Source: Fimenecus sp045594885 (lineage in GTDB: Bacteria > Bacillota > Clostridia > Oscillospirales > Acutalibacteraceae). From it: a stretch of 36,441 nt of DNA. The stretch lies in the NCBI GenBank assembly GCA_045594885.1, contig JAZNZJ010000087.1, forward strand, positions 1 through 36,441. The letters are read 5' to 3'. The notes beneath the pieces were generated by a model. The model did no database searches and was not told the origin of the DNA. It saw only the letters and a list, made by a program, of their open reading frames with translations. Shown here piece after piece: positions 7,701-17,400 of this stretch. The position numbers and the translations under genes are program-made. Each line of letters begins with the position of its first letter. Within the stretch, counting starts at the first letter, position 1.

Positions 7701-8191
7701 AAATCATCTTTAAGTTTAAGGATTTCATTTTCCAGACGAGCCAACTCCTGAGTCATACCTTGTGATTTGTCTGATTTGAGTTTCTCTATTTTCTTTGTAA
7801 ACTCTACCTTTTTCTGTTCAAGAAAATGCTCATCACATTTTGCCACAACAAAAACTCTTTGAGCATATGGGTCATTTGAAGCAGAAGGGTCAATCAACGA
7901 AGCCCAATGCTTTAAACGATTAAGATTGACACGATAACCCGGAGGAGCTTCAATTGTAAGAACATTCTGGCTTTCAAGATTTCTTTTTGCCAATTCCTGA
8001 AAGCCCTTAACCTTCAAAAGATATTCATCAACCTTGACCAAAGTTTCTTCAAGATTAGCTATTCTTACCGGAATATCGCCCTCACATTCAGTCTTAATAT
8101 TAGAAATTTTCTGCTTCGCATTTTGAATTTCAGTATTAATTGTTTTGATTTTTTGAAATACACTACTGTATTTATCAATTAGCGAGTTCAT
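4715..8191 (-). CDS. FtsK/SpoIIIE-family ATPase, EssC/EccC-like motor
   Basis: The 1158-residue protein starts after a strong AAAGGAGG. It has an N-terminal coiled-coil region (about 1-170) and then three ATPase-like modules. Module 1 has a degenerate P-loop (INATPSRGKQ, about 257-266). Module 2 is intact, with Walker A GASRSGKST (523-531), Walker B IIFVILDEF (624-632) and a QTF/arginine-rich sensor region. Module 3 is degenerate (ENILLIARANEQS). Three modules in a row is the EccC/EssC plan of type VII secretion motors, which thread substrates across the membrane. Unlike those, no TM helix or FHA domain is visible, so membrane anchoring must come from a neighbour such as the 1410-residue protein. 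It lies directly upstream of the substrate-like genes. Confidence 0.85.
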   Translation of the reverse strand: MNSLIDKYSSVFQKIKTINTEIQNAKQKISNIKTECEGDIPVRIANLEETLVKVDEYLLKVKGFQELAKRNLESQNVLTIEAPPGYRVNLNRLKHWASLIDPSASNDPYAQRVFVVAKCDEHFLEQKKVEFTKKIEKLKSDKSQGMTQELARLENEILKLKDDLKNLATSPEVYDLCQSVVEENQKYWYEITPMNFENRKQAVGILSPGAYAAPLNFEKEQREHLKKICGRFYDADGGRVLLPVEFDCSNGYAMLINATPSRGKQLDIALRNFILNIINSYPAGMQKIYALDGNRYNSSSIGSIKQLENTFVLEPIPRNPEQLTATLEQIVSSFADIDDTLALCDSVSEYNEKAEDGKKIPCSTIIFYGWPNSFEGRNRDLIRRIMTNYERYGISFIVVSYDDTSKKDSKEKSDIPEYALHNAIKINMFNKETTICFPEAEPQKFVWYSFSDELSSDFVSSVKECKVEQERLGNEYTKRYSLTKIPPYERTYKKLELPFGIDGKDAAHSISFENENFATYLVGASRSGKSTLLHTLIAGLIRNYHPDNVELWLADFKQLEFKKYIKHLPPHVKYVLLDESTELVFDLVDRLTAEMLERQKLFARLGKQRIDQINPTELSKPLPIIFVILDEFSIMSQSIAESQVYKLRLQNLLAKGAALGIRFLFSSQTFTTGVAGLTSTARAQIQQRIAMKGSKEEISETLELSANLKTEQVRNWMEALPPHYALVKFRSGADTLPQVKRFYVMYFENYSPRDKMIDTIRESMKPCLQYNTSDIACYVDKHPVLVDGNTFDAFNNNEFVSFVRESRNNNKNITSDEKFISFGTPRLMVKMKPAILSNEARENILLIARANEQSCTAAIMISAMKSFALQKGKVEIWAYGKNRIYQTYKKTFEECGFEIIEGIDAVCDAIKNLKQSIINKKQSNKLIVMIGMDRICMDFDYIDSNSTVAENSFMERRKELEQNGAFVTNESEVETTDKIQKWLSLKREMRRNFKAEGKSQDEIKELLKAEETRYFEEHQITLNTCDSEIKKVEEKVSEEPVQQSGAYNAKDDFIHVMKHGSRLGYHFLMNLNAFTDVKQSGLKPEFFRHKLSFQLSVEDSRNMFGTKVASTLPEHICQYDDSIEHFSFRPYLHKDVSWDGWYVDEKGNVVSPYEEVSE

Positions 8192-8217
8192 AATAGCCTC
8201 CTTTCAAATATTAAAAC

Positions 8218-11200
8218 TTACAGTGGCGGGAATGTGGTGAATGGAGAATACTTCAACACCGAAAAGTCCTTAACAAAAGGATATTTTTCACGATAGAAGC
8301 GGAAACCCGCACCATAAACATCATCACGGTCTGCAGCAAGAAACTCCTGCAATGACGCATAATATGTTTCGCCTGACTGATACAGATATTGCACTGCTGC
8401 CCACATTGCCATTCCCTCATAAACGAGAAGACGATTGTTTTCACCATAAAGCTCAATTATTTCTGCATCTTTCCAATTGAGATACTGCCAGATATGTGTT
8501 AATTCATGAACCATAGTATCAATTGTAGCAAGTCTTGGACTACCATTTTCTATGATTACACTATATTTACCTTTATCTTTCTTTGCATAACCGAGAACAC
8601 GTAATGCCACATCGTTACTTGGTCTAAAAATGCTACCTGCACCCTTTGCAACTGTATTTGCATCTGCCATTCTCACACTGATTGGGACTTTGAAATCTAT
8701 TCCAAAAGTATTCTTCATCATTTCGAAAATGCCTTGGAATAATTCTTTGAATTCTTCTTCAGTGGTGATTGCGGTGCTTGAACAATCGTTACAACGCACC
8801 CTACCATCATTAAGTTTTTCATAACTTACTCCGGTCAAAGGTGTAGAACAAAAATCGCAACGATTTTCCGCTTTCAAATCTAACTCGGTATATTTAAAAA
8901 CATCTCGTTTTCGTGCTTTAGTAAGAGCATTATTACTGAAGCCATGAACACGAAGATATTTTCTCAATTCTTCTGTCTGAATTCTGTTATCTATCTCTTT
9001 AAATCCGAATTTAAGATAACAATGTTCCTGATATCTCGTCTGTGTAAGTGGTGTAATACCAATAAGTTTGAACTGTTCCTCAAGAAGATAATCATCGTCC
9101 GAACTTTCCTGAGTGTCAAAAATATCTGTTCCATCAACATGGGTGAGTTCAGGATTTTCAGAATCATCCGGCAAGAAATCGTCTTCACAGTATTTCTGTT
9201 TTTCTTTTGAAACAGGTTCAACAACAGTCTGTTCATCCTTTTCTTCAGTTCCGTCAATTACTAAATCTTCATTAGTGTTGATAGGAGCTGCACCATTATT
9301 TTCCACTAAAGCAGAATCATTCTCGGTTAATTCATAATCACAGTCCTTTTTAGTGCTCTCATCAACGATTTCATCTACTTCGTCATTTTCAAATTTTGGT
9401 GAAACTTCTTCTACCTGCGGTGATTTTTCTTCTGTAGGGTCTTCAATTACAACATCTTCTTCCTTTTTTATTCCAAATAGACGTCTTATTCTATCAAGAA
9501 GAGCCACACGTTTTTTGTGTTTTTCAGCTTCAGCTTTAGGAAGATTAACATTACCAGGTACTGGGTCTTTCATTTCAGGCTCACGCATTTTTTCATAATG
9601 CCATTCAAGGAAATCTGTAACTATTTCCATAATTTTCATCAGATTTCTTTCAACTGCCTGTAATAATCCCAAATCTATGTCACTGTCTTCAACAATATAA
9701 ATGTATTCCTCATCCACCTCGCCCACAACGGGATAAACCACATAATTCAACATTCCTTCAACATCTTCGGGTTGTTTTGTCACAACTGAAAGATACTGCC
9801 AACCGTCAGGGAACAAGGTTTTGAAAATCTCGGACATAACAAGACACAGTGTGAATCTCATTTTGCTTGTAAGTTCAGGAAATTTAATTCTCAATACCGA
9901 TTTGTTACGATATTTGCGTTCAAGATTAGCAACAACAGTATCATCTGACAAATCAACAAGACGAGCAAGTCGCAAATCATGATTATCGTTAAGTTCAAGA
10001 TAACCTGTCGTATTAACTGAAAAATCTTTTCTTACAAAAGCTATTTCAATATCCATTACTCTGCGGATACTTGTTATTTCATCATTTTCAACGGAATCAA
10101 ATACATAATTTCTTACCTGTCGGTAATACTTTCTGCCATCATACAAATCTGATGCTCTACGCAAAACTACTCCACTCTGCGGTGAAATGTGCTTTACAAG
10201 ATAATACTTACCGTTATATGTCACAAACTGACCCGGAAGCACAAGTTGAGTGATATGACTGAACATTTTTGCATCAATATATTCTTCATTTTGCTTTTCT
10301 TCTTCAACGATGAAATAAGCGCTTTTAAGAGATTTCGCAAAGTGCTTTTCAAAATCTTCAGGGGGCACAGTAAAACTGCATACTGACACGGTTGATAATT
10401 CGTCAGTATCTTCTTTAATTGTATTGACTGTAAAAATAGAATCATCAGCATAAGTGTATTTTTTCAACATCTGTGACAAAATTGCAAACGCATCATCAGT
10501 TTCTATTCCTACAAGATGAAACTCGTCGATTATTTCTTTTTCTGTTACCGGTCTGAAAGTCATAAGAATAATAAGCTTTATCAACGTATTTCTTTCCGTT
10601 TTTGCATAATCAGCAACAATTGACGGTACCGCATCGGGATTTGAAATAAACATTTGTTGATTACAACGCATATAATCACGAAGCAAATAATTTTCAGACA
10701 TAATATTGACAAATGACTGTACTTTTCCTCTTGACAAATATGTTCTCATTGCACTGAACATATTACAGAATTCATCTTCAGCTATTATGAATTGTTCATC
10801 ATCTTTATTGCTATCCACACTCCAGAGTGATGGAACAAACTTAATTTTCTCATATAAAGCATTTTGCTGAGCAGGTAAATTCATGTGTCTACAAAGTGTT
10901 GCAAAATACTGTCCTGCAATCCATTTAATATCACGAATCGGCACTTTTGTTTCAGCATACCACGAAACTTTCGGAATTTGATTCTTAACCGCAATTGCGG
11001 ACAGTTCAATTCCATTACCCAAATACCGTGTCTGTTTATCAAAAAGATTCTGACGAATAAAATCACCGTCAGCATCCCAAGCCATTGCTGTATATAAGCA
11101 CCTTGGAACAGGCGGAGCAACAACATCTGTAAATTCAGTATGAAGAAGATGTGATATTGTATCTACAAGACCATCTACATTTCGGTCACACACACAATAA

Positions 11201-12450
11201 ACAGGCTTTTCATCATTACAATGCATCTCTTCAGCAATTATACTGAGTGCAATCTGACCAGTATTTACAATGAGTGAAGGCTCAACAAGAAGTACAAAAT
11301 CTGTTTCATTGAAAAACGATTTGTTTTCTGAAAGAATTTTGTAATCATAAAGTTGTGGAAAACTGATAATTCCAACATTACAATCCGTTTCTTTGTAAGA
11401 TAAAATCCCTGTACGCCACAAAGAATCAATATGACTGTATTCGCTAATTTTTTCATTAAGCCATTTTTTAATATCTTCGCAAGTGGACATACGACCTGCT
11501 ACAACAACACATTTTTTACCATTTAGTAATGTGTTTATCAATGGTAACATTATGTATTTTTCTAATTCACGATAAAACGGATTAAAAAATACAACATTTT
11601 TTCTGTGCATCATGTTTGCCGTAGCCTGAATACCGTCAACATCAGCTTCTTTATATCGGTCTTTTGATAAAAAGTAATTTGCAATAACTTTACTTTCTCT
11701 GTCATTCTCGGCTGACATTTGTTTCAGTACATCAACAGTGGATTCTGTTCGTGCAAATTCATACCCTGAATGAGAAGACAAGATTGGCTCAGGAAGGAGA
11801 TGTTCAAAAACTGCTCTGAGTTTATAAAAATTACTTATCTTTCTTGCAACAGATTCATCGGCTGATACATCATTCATAAATTCATCTTTAGTTTTACCGT
11901 TAATAAATGAATAAAGTTCATTTATTACCACCAATGCTGCTGCAGGAAATGTCATTATCCACAATGACGATTCCTGACCAAGCAACCAAGTGAGACCTGC
12001 AAAAAGTCCTGTTACAAGAGTTGCACCACAGACCATTGCAAAAAAATACTTACGAAAGTTTGTCCATTTTTCTTTTAAAAACCATGAATTGTAATCAGCA
12101 TCATATTCGTAAAATAAACCTGATGAAAACTCAACAAGTTTTCTACTGTGCCACAGTCCTGTCACTATCGGACAAAATACAATCTTGATTAAAATAAACC
12201 CCAATAGCAAAATTGTATTTACAATGAAAAAATTACCATTATTCAAGAATTCGTGAAGTTCGCACCATTTATATGTATCTTCAAAGGATGTGAAGAACAC
12301 ACATACCATGGCAATTGCATATATAAATGAAATTATAATAAGAAGAGGTTGTCTTGCTCTTTTTTCTTTTTTAGTATTTAAAAGATTCTGGAGAAGAGAT
12401 GCCAATGAAATTATACCAATAGCAATTATTACTTTAATTACGTTTGTCAT
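8218..12450 (-). CDS. Multi-TM protein with helicase-like core and LIM/DA1-type metallopeptidase
   Basis: The 1410-residue protein has five predicted TM helices (about 4-22, 35-54, 74-97, 135-157, 163-182). A large cytosolic region follows that resembles a decayed superfamily 2 helicase: GKKCVVVAGR near 309-318, then FVLLVEPSLI where a DExx motif would be, with no GKT P-loop. An acidic, low-complexity stretch (about 1000-1130) leads to a zinc-ribbon/LIM-like CxxC-x18-CxxC (1198-1223) and HELTH (1315-1319) with EGMAMW (Glu1345). Zinc-finger plus HExxH...E is the layout of DA1-type peptidases. The ATG overlaps the previous gene by 17 nt with GAGGAG in place, so they are coupled. It is a plausible membrane scaffold for the FtsK motor, with cleavage activity inside the cell. 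Confidence 0.7.
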   Translation of the reverse strand: MTNVIKVIIAIGIISLASLLQNLLNTKKEKRARQPLLIIISFIYAIAMVCVFFTSFEDTYKWCELHEFLNNGNFFIVNTILLLGFILIKIVFCPIVTGLWHSRKLVEFSSGLFYEYDADYNSWFLKEKWTNFRKYFFAMVCGATLVTGLFAGLTWLLGQESSLWIMTFPAAALVVINELYSFINGKTKDEFMNDVSADESVARKISNFYKLRAVFEHLLPEPILSSHSGYEFARTESTVDVLKQMSAENDRESKVIANYFLSKDRYKEADVDGIQATANMMHRKNVVFFNPFYRELEKYIMLPLINTLLNGKKCVVVAGRMSTCEDIKKWLNEKISEYSHIDSLWRTGILSYKETDCNVGIISFPQLYDYKILSENKSFFNETDFVLLVEPSLIVNTGQIALSIIAEEMHCNDEKPVYCVCDRNVDGLVDTISHLLHTEFTDVVAPPVPRCLYTAMAWDADGDFIRQNLFDKQTRYLGNGIELSAIAVKNQIPKVSWYAETKVPIRDIKWIAGQYFATLCRHMNLPAQQNALYEKIKFVPSLWSVDSNKDDEQFIIAEDEFCNMFSAMRTYLSRGKVQSFVNIMSENYLLRDYMRCNQQMFISNPDAVPSIVADYAKTERNTLIKLIILMTFRPVTEKEIIDEFHLVGIETDDAFAILSQMLKKYTYADDSIFTVNTIKEDTDELSTVSVCSFTVPPEDFEKHFAKSLKSAYFIVEEEKQNEEYIDAKMFSHITQLVLPGQFVTYNGKYYLVKHISPQSGVVLRRASDLYDGRKYYRQVRNYVFDSVENDEITSIRRVMDIEIAFVRKDFSVNTTGYLELNDNHDLRLARLVDLSDDTVVANLERKYRNKSVLRIKFPELTSKMRFTLCLVMSEIFKTLFPDGWQYLSVVTKQPEDVEGMLNYVVYPVVGEVDEEYIYIVEDSDIDLGLLQAVERNLMKIMEIVTDFLEWHYEKMREPEMKDPVPGNVNLPKAEAEKHKKRVALLDRIRRLFGIKKEEDVVIEDPTEEKSPQVEEVSPKFENDEVDEIVDESTKKDCDYELTENDSALVENNGAAPINTNEDLVIDGTEEKDEQTVVEPVSKEKQKYCEDDFLPDDSENPELTHVDGTDIFDTQESSDDDYLLEEQFKLIGITPLTQTRYQEHCYLKFGFKEIDNRIQTEELRKYLRVHGFSNNALTKARKRDVFKYTELDLKAENRCDFCSTPLTGVSYEKLNDGRVRCNDCSSTAITTEEEFKELFQGIFEMMKNTFGIDFKVPISVRMADANTVAKGAGSIFRPSNDVALRVLGYAKKDKGKYSVIIENGSPRLATIDTMVHELTHIWQYLNWKDAEIIELYGENNRLLVYEGMAMWAAVQYLYQSGETYYASLQEFLAADRDDVYGAGFRFYREKYPFVKDFSVLKYSPFTTFPPL

Positions 12451-14392
12451 CGTATATCTCCTCTCTTATTATTTCAAGTTTTTTTACAAAAGCAAATGGC
12501 GATTGAATAGTCAATCCTGAATTGTTGATGGATATATCATATTTTTTATCACTGTTAAAGGTATATATAGGATTCTTCGACGGCAATAAAGATGTATTCA
12601 TATGTACTTCCCCATCAACAAATGAACTGTCAAGGTCAATATCAAGATGATATGCAACAGCCCACATTTTGAGGTCTGACATAAAAACATTTATGGCACT
12701 GAGATGTGTATATTTTGAATACTGACTCAATTCTACCTTGTGTTTTTTTCTTGCTGCCATATTCAAATATGAGCGCCCACGTGAATGTGATGCTATCACA
12801 CTTATATAACGTGAATAATCTGAAGCATCATAAAGTAAACTATCAAATTTTGCCTTTATCAATGTGTTGTATTTTTCAATAAGCACGTTCAACTCTGATT
12901 TTTGAATAACAACAGCTATTTTTGCCGCTATTGCTATAATGAGTGTTTCTAATGCAACTACACCCACGATCGATTTGACTGTACCCACACCATCTACCAC
13001 ATATTGCACGATTGCAGGTATATTTGAAGCCAAAGCCAATAAAAATATTATACAAAACGAAACGATTGCATATTTAGACAAAACTCTACCACGAAGATAT
13101 TTGTGAACATCATGTGCGGCTTTCTTTGTATCATCATCTATCACTTTGGTTTTATCAGGCAAATCGCCCTGCAATTCCATTGCAATATCACACAAATTTC
13201 TTGTTTCCCTTTCCAAATCTTCCTCCTGATACTTGTCAAGAGCCAATACTTCATTCTCTGAAAAGGTGTAATATCTTTTTACTCTGTCTGCAGTCTGATT
13301 TAATTCTCTTTCTGCAACAACCACTGCATCTGCAAGTTTCTGCTCTACATTATTTTTTCGTTGCTCCCAATTTATTAAATCAGTAGTCACACCATCACTG
13401 AAAAGTCCAAAGCCATCCTTACTGACGGTACATTCAATATTATCGGGGGCTTTTATATCAACAGAAACCTCCATTTTGTAATCAGGCAAAGTGTCACTTT
13501 GAAGCATCTGCTTTGAAGTATCTTGCTTTATTTCTTCTTCAACAAGATGACGTGCAGCCTTCAAACGACCCATTGTTTCGCTGAATTCCTTAACCATTAA
13601 CGGCTTGTCTATTACAGTATTAAGCTTATAAAGCTTATATGCCTGCAAAGTGCTCGCGTCAATTTCATTGGTTGATACTAACAACGTTGAAAGCCAAAAC
13701 CCAAATTTATCTGCTTCTTTTTGTACAGGCCCGCTTTTTTCAAAATCATATACTAAAAATCTGCTATTACTCGGGTAATGGTTTCTCTTCCAGAATTCTG
13801 AGCTGTTTGTTTCGTTGTGAGAATTCCATGCACCATTAATATCTTCATCCTTAGATTTTTTCTCACGCACAGATACAACAATAATAGAAGAAGGAAGCTT
13901 TCCATCGAACTGGTATTTTCTTGTCAAATCCCTATGTGCTTGATTTTTTTCGTCATTTACAACCGGTTTATAAACTGTTTGAGGCCTTTTGTAATTGTCA
14001 TTTGTCTCCTGAACACATACAAATTCCATTTCAGGTGCAGGAACTCCACCAAGCATATGTGTTAATCTTACTAGCGGAACCAGATTTTCAAAAACCTCAT
14101 TCTCAGTATTATAATTAACCTTAAAATCATACGGATTGCTTTCATCAGATTCATAATTTGACATAGTTATATCGTCTTCAAATCTGACAATCACAGCTCT
14201 CCAGTCCTCTTTATCGTCAGTTAACTGACTAAGTTCGGGAACTGCTGTATCAATAGTGGTACCGGATTCAACCCATTTACAAACACCTATTCTGTTATTA
14301 TTAAGAGCTTCACTGAAAAGGGGCTGATATTTTGAAAATTCTTTCATCGTTTTTTGGTTTTGAATAATTACAGAATACGTAAAACTCACCAC
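12434..14392 (-). CDS. Two-TM protein of unknown family in the secretion-like cluster
   Basis: The product is 652 residues if GTG 14392 is used. An ATG at 14347 gives 637 residues but has no obvious ribosome site, whereas AAAGGTGGTGAG overlaps the GTG, so the start is uncertain. Residues 1-280 form an alpha/beta soluble domain without a motif I recognise. Residues 280-430 are helical and charged. Two adjacent TM helices (about 440-463 and 472-495) are followed by a helical C-terminal domain. The cytosol-TM-TM-cytosol arrangement and its place between the tubulin-like and helicase/peptidase genes suggest a membrane component of the machine. It overlaps the next gene by 17 nt. No function can be assigned. 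Confidence 0.65.
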   Translation of the reverse strand: MVSFTYSVIIQNQKTMKEFSKYQPLFSEALNNNRIGVCKWVESGTTIDTAVPELSQLTDDKEDWRAVIVRFEDDITMSNYESDESNPYDFKVNYNTENEVFENLVPLVRLTHMLGGVPAPEMEFVCVQETNDNYKRPQTVYKPVVNDEKNQAHRDLTRKYQFDGKLPSSIIVVSVREKKSKDEDINGAWNSHNETNSSEFWKRNHYPSNSRFLVYDFEKSGPVQKEADKFGFWLSTLLVSTNEIDASTLQAYKLYKLNTVIDKPLMVKEFSETMGRLKAARHLVEEEIKQDTSKQMLQSDTLPDYKMEVSVDIKAPDNIECTVSKDGFGLFSDGVTTDLINWEQRKNNVEQKLADAVVVAERELNQTADRVKRYYTFSENEVLALDKYQEEDLERETRNLCDIAMELQGDLPDKTKVIDDDTKKAAHDVHKYLRGRVLSKYAIVSFCIIFLLALASNIPAIVQYVVDGVGTVKSIVGVVALETLIIAIAAKIAVVIQKSELNVLIEKYNTLIKAKFDSLLYDASDYSRYISVIASHSRGRSYLNMAARKKHKVELSQYSKYTHLSAINVFMSDLKMWAVAYHLDIDLDSSFVDGEVHMNTSLLPSKNPIYTFNSDKKYDISINNSGLTIQSPFAFVKKLEIIREEIYDDKRN

Positions 14393-14412
14393 CTTTGAAT
14401 ATTTTAGTCAAA

Positions 14413-17400
14413 TTACTTTCTTAATTCCGCAACACGTTTTCTTATAGCCTTAGCATCATTTTTAAGTCCAAGTTTTTCAAACACACCTATAATAATATCG
14501 CATGTTTTATCGAAGAGAGATTCACGATATATGCCTTCCCATGTTTTACGTTCAACTTCAACATCATGGAGATATTTTTCAAACTGGTCTTTAAGCAAAG
14601 CACCCATAACTGCAGGTAATTCCTTGGGTGAACAGAACTTTGTAAAATACTTTTCAATTTCTTCAAGTTCTGCTTCAAGAATGCAAAGAACATCCTTTTC
14701 ATAATAAATATCAGGTGTTGCTGATTTTTTCATCAACATAGGAATATCAAAAATACTGCGTACCCCATTATCATCAAGAGAAAATTCTTTGATTGTAAAG
14801 TTTTCAAGGAAATCATACAACATACTTTCTGTGACATTCACTCTGTCATTGACATCATCTATAATTGATGTATTTACCTTTTCAAGAACTTTATTGACTA
14901 ACTCAGGATAAATTGAAATTGCATCAAGAACTTCATATAATTTGTCACACTCTGTACCATTGGATACAACAAGAGTTTCGTCGTCCATTTTCAATGCCTT
15001 TGCACGCAACTTATATATTCTCTGGTCTAAATTCTCTTCATAAAGGTCAATATACTTGCAAAGTATGCCCCAGAAGAATGCTGCATATATTTCTTTCTCC
15101 TGTTTCAACTGATTTTTCTCATCAAGGTCGGGCATTTTTGTAACAATATGCCACCAACGGTCAATATGAGGACATATTTCTTTACTCTTATGCGTTTCAG
15201 GATGAATACCTGCTATTCTTTCATAATATGCCTTGAAATATTCGCCACCGTTTCTGTTGTATGTAAGTGATTTTTCGGGAGGAGCAAATTTACTTAAATC
15301 ATTTGCTCTGAGACCATAGAATGACTGATAGAAGAGAATCATATTCTTATCAATATCACGGTCTGCAATTCCTCCATAATTCATAAGTTCTTTACTTACA
15401 AATTTTGCTCTTGGCGAATCGTCATTAGGATTAAGACAAGGGTTGTAGGCACATGCGTTAATTGGGTCTCTTGTTTCACCTAATGGTTTTTCAATAAATG
15501 GGCATGAAAGTGCACGTGTTTCATTGACTATGTGGCGAACATATTGTTCAACATTTGAATCATCATATTCACCGTGCTCATAATTTGCCTCTTTTTCCAT
15601 AGCTGTAATTATGTCAATATCAAGGTCACCGCCGTAAGTAATCATAAGAGAATTCTTGAAGAATCCGAGAATACCATTTTCAAAGATATCATCAAAATAG
15701 CTTGTATTTCTTGCTTTAGGAGAAAGCATTGCATAATTTCTTACTCTTGCATAAATATCATCAGCAAGTTTTCCGTCAATAGAAATTGTGCTTCCTGTAT
15801 AAGGCATATTCTCATAAATGCTGTCAAGACATGTTGAAGATGCACATACATATCTTGCAGTCATACCCTTTGTAAGATTGTACTTTGTGTGAAGTTTCTG
15901 AATTCTCTTTTCCAAAGCAGTAACTTTACTTTCAAAAGACATATAGAAACTATGGAATGAATCTGCAATTGCCTTAATATAATCCATACCCTCACTAATT
16001 ACAACACTGAGAGTATATGAAACTCGGTACTCGTCAATCTTTGCAACATATTCACTGAGATGCTCTTTGAACTCAATCTGTTCAGCAGTTGCATTACCAA
16101 GTAAAGATTCTTTCTTTTCGTTAAGGATTGATGGGTCCTCTTCCACAACATTTTCGGTCTTTTCGTTGTCGAAATGATTAGCTGCAAATGTTTCAAAATG
16201 CTTTCTCATTTCATTAACATCAGCATCTACAATAATCTTCTTGGCTTTAAGTAATTCGTAACTCTTGTACAGGAAATATCTTACTGCATTGGGATGAATA
16301 AAATTACCCTCTACATCACGGAGATATGTTTCAAGCTGATAAGGATGTTTATCACCTGTAATATTACTGTTAGGAGCCTTGAAAATTGTATATGCCATTG
16401 TTGGTGACAATTCTTCAACTCTCTTTTCAACCATAAGGCGATATCTTACAACTTCAGCATAAGCTGACTGCAAGTCTTTCCAATTAAGTTTCTTTGTTGA
16501 TTTTTCAAGAATATTAGACACATTCTGTCTTTCAGCATCAAGGTCTGACTGACCCTGCATCATATCATCTTTTACCTTGTCTTCAAGTGCAAAAAGGTAA
16601 TCCTCCCACTTATCTGACACCTTTGTAATTCCGTCTTCTGCATAAGTTGCACAAGAATTCACAATAGCTTTTGCAAATGCATTTCTGTCTTTCGCCATTT
16701 GTTCAACAGTCATTATGTAATTACTTGCAGCATTTACGTCTGGAACACTGAGTCCCTGCGCACGCATTTCAGCATTTCTCTTACAAAGATTTTTGTACAT
16801 CTGGTCAAAAACAAGCCAACGCTCTGACACACATTCTTTAGCCCATTTAAGAGCAACAAATTCCTTAACATCTTCAAAAGGATAAATAAGCATAGAAGAA
16901 CCCGCACCTGCGTATCTGTTTCTTCCGCGTTCTTTTGCAAGTTTAAGAATAACATTATCTTCAGAAGAATTGCTTCTTTTATTCATAGGTCCGATGGACT
17001 GGGAATAGATACAGTTTGCAGCATGGTCAAGATATTGATTGAATGAATTAAGTTTACTACCTTCAGCATTTTGAGCATCAAACAAGAAACAAAAATCATA
17101 TGGCTTTACGTCATATTCTTCGTATCCCACTGACGCAACTCTTGGGAATTCCATTCGTACTGACTTTTTGTATCTTTCAGGAAGGGTATCGTCACCCTTC
17201 ATAAGAAATGCATCAAGTTCTCTAAGTGTAGCATAAGCATTAGCTCTTAAGCAGTTTCTTTCAGCCTGACCTGTAATAACTTCATCAAACACCTCTGGAA
17301 GAATGAAAAATCCGCGAGTAATATTCGCACTTTGTCTGAAACGTGTTGCAAGATAATTTTTGATATATAATGCAACTGGAAGAATCAAACCTGAACCTGT

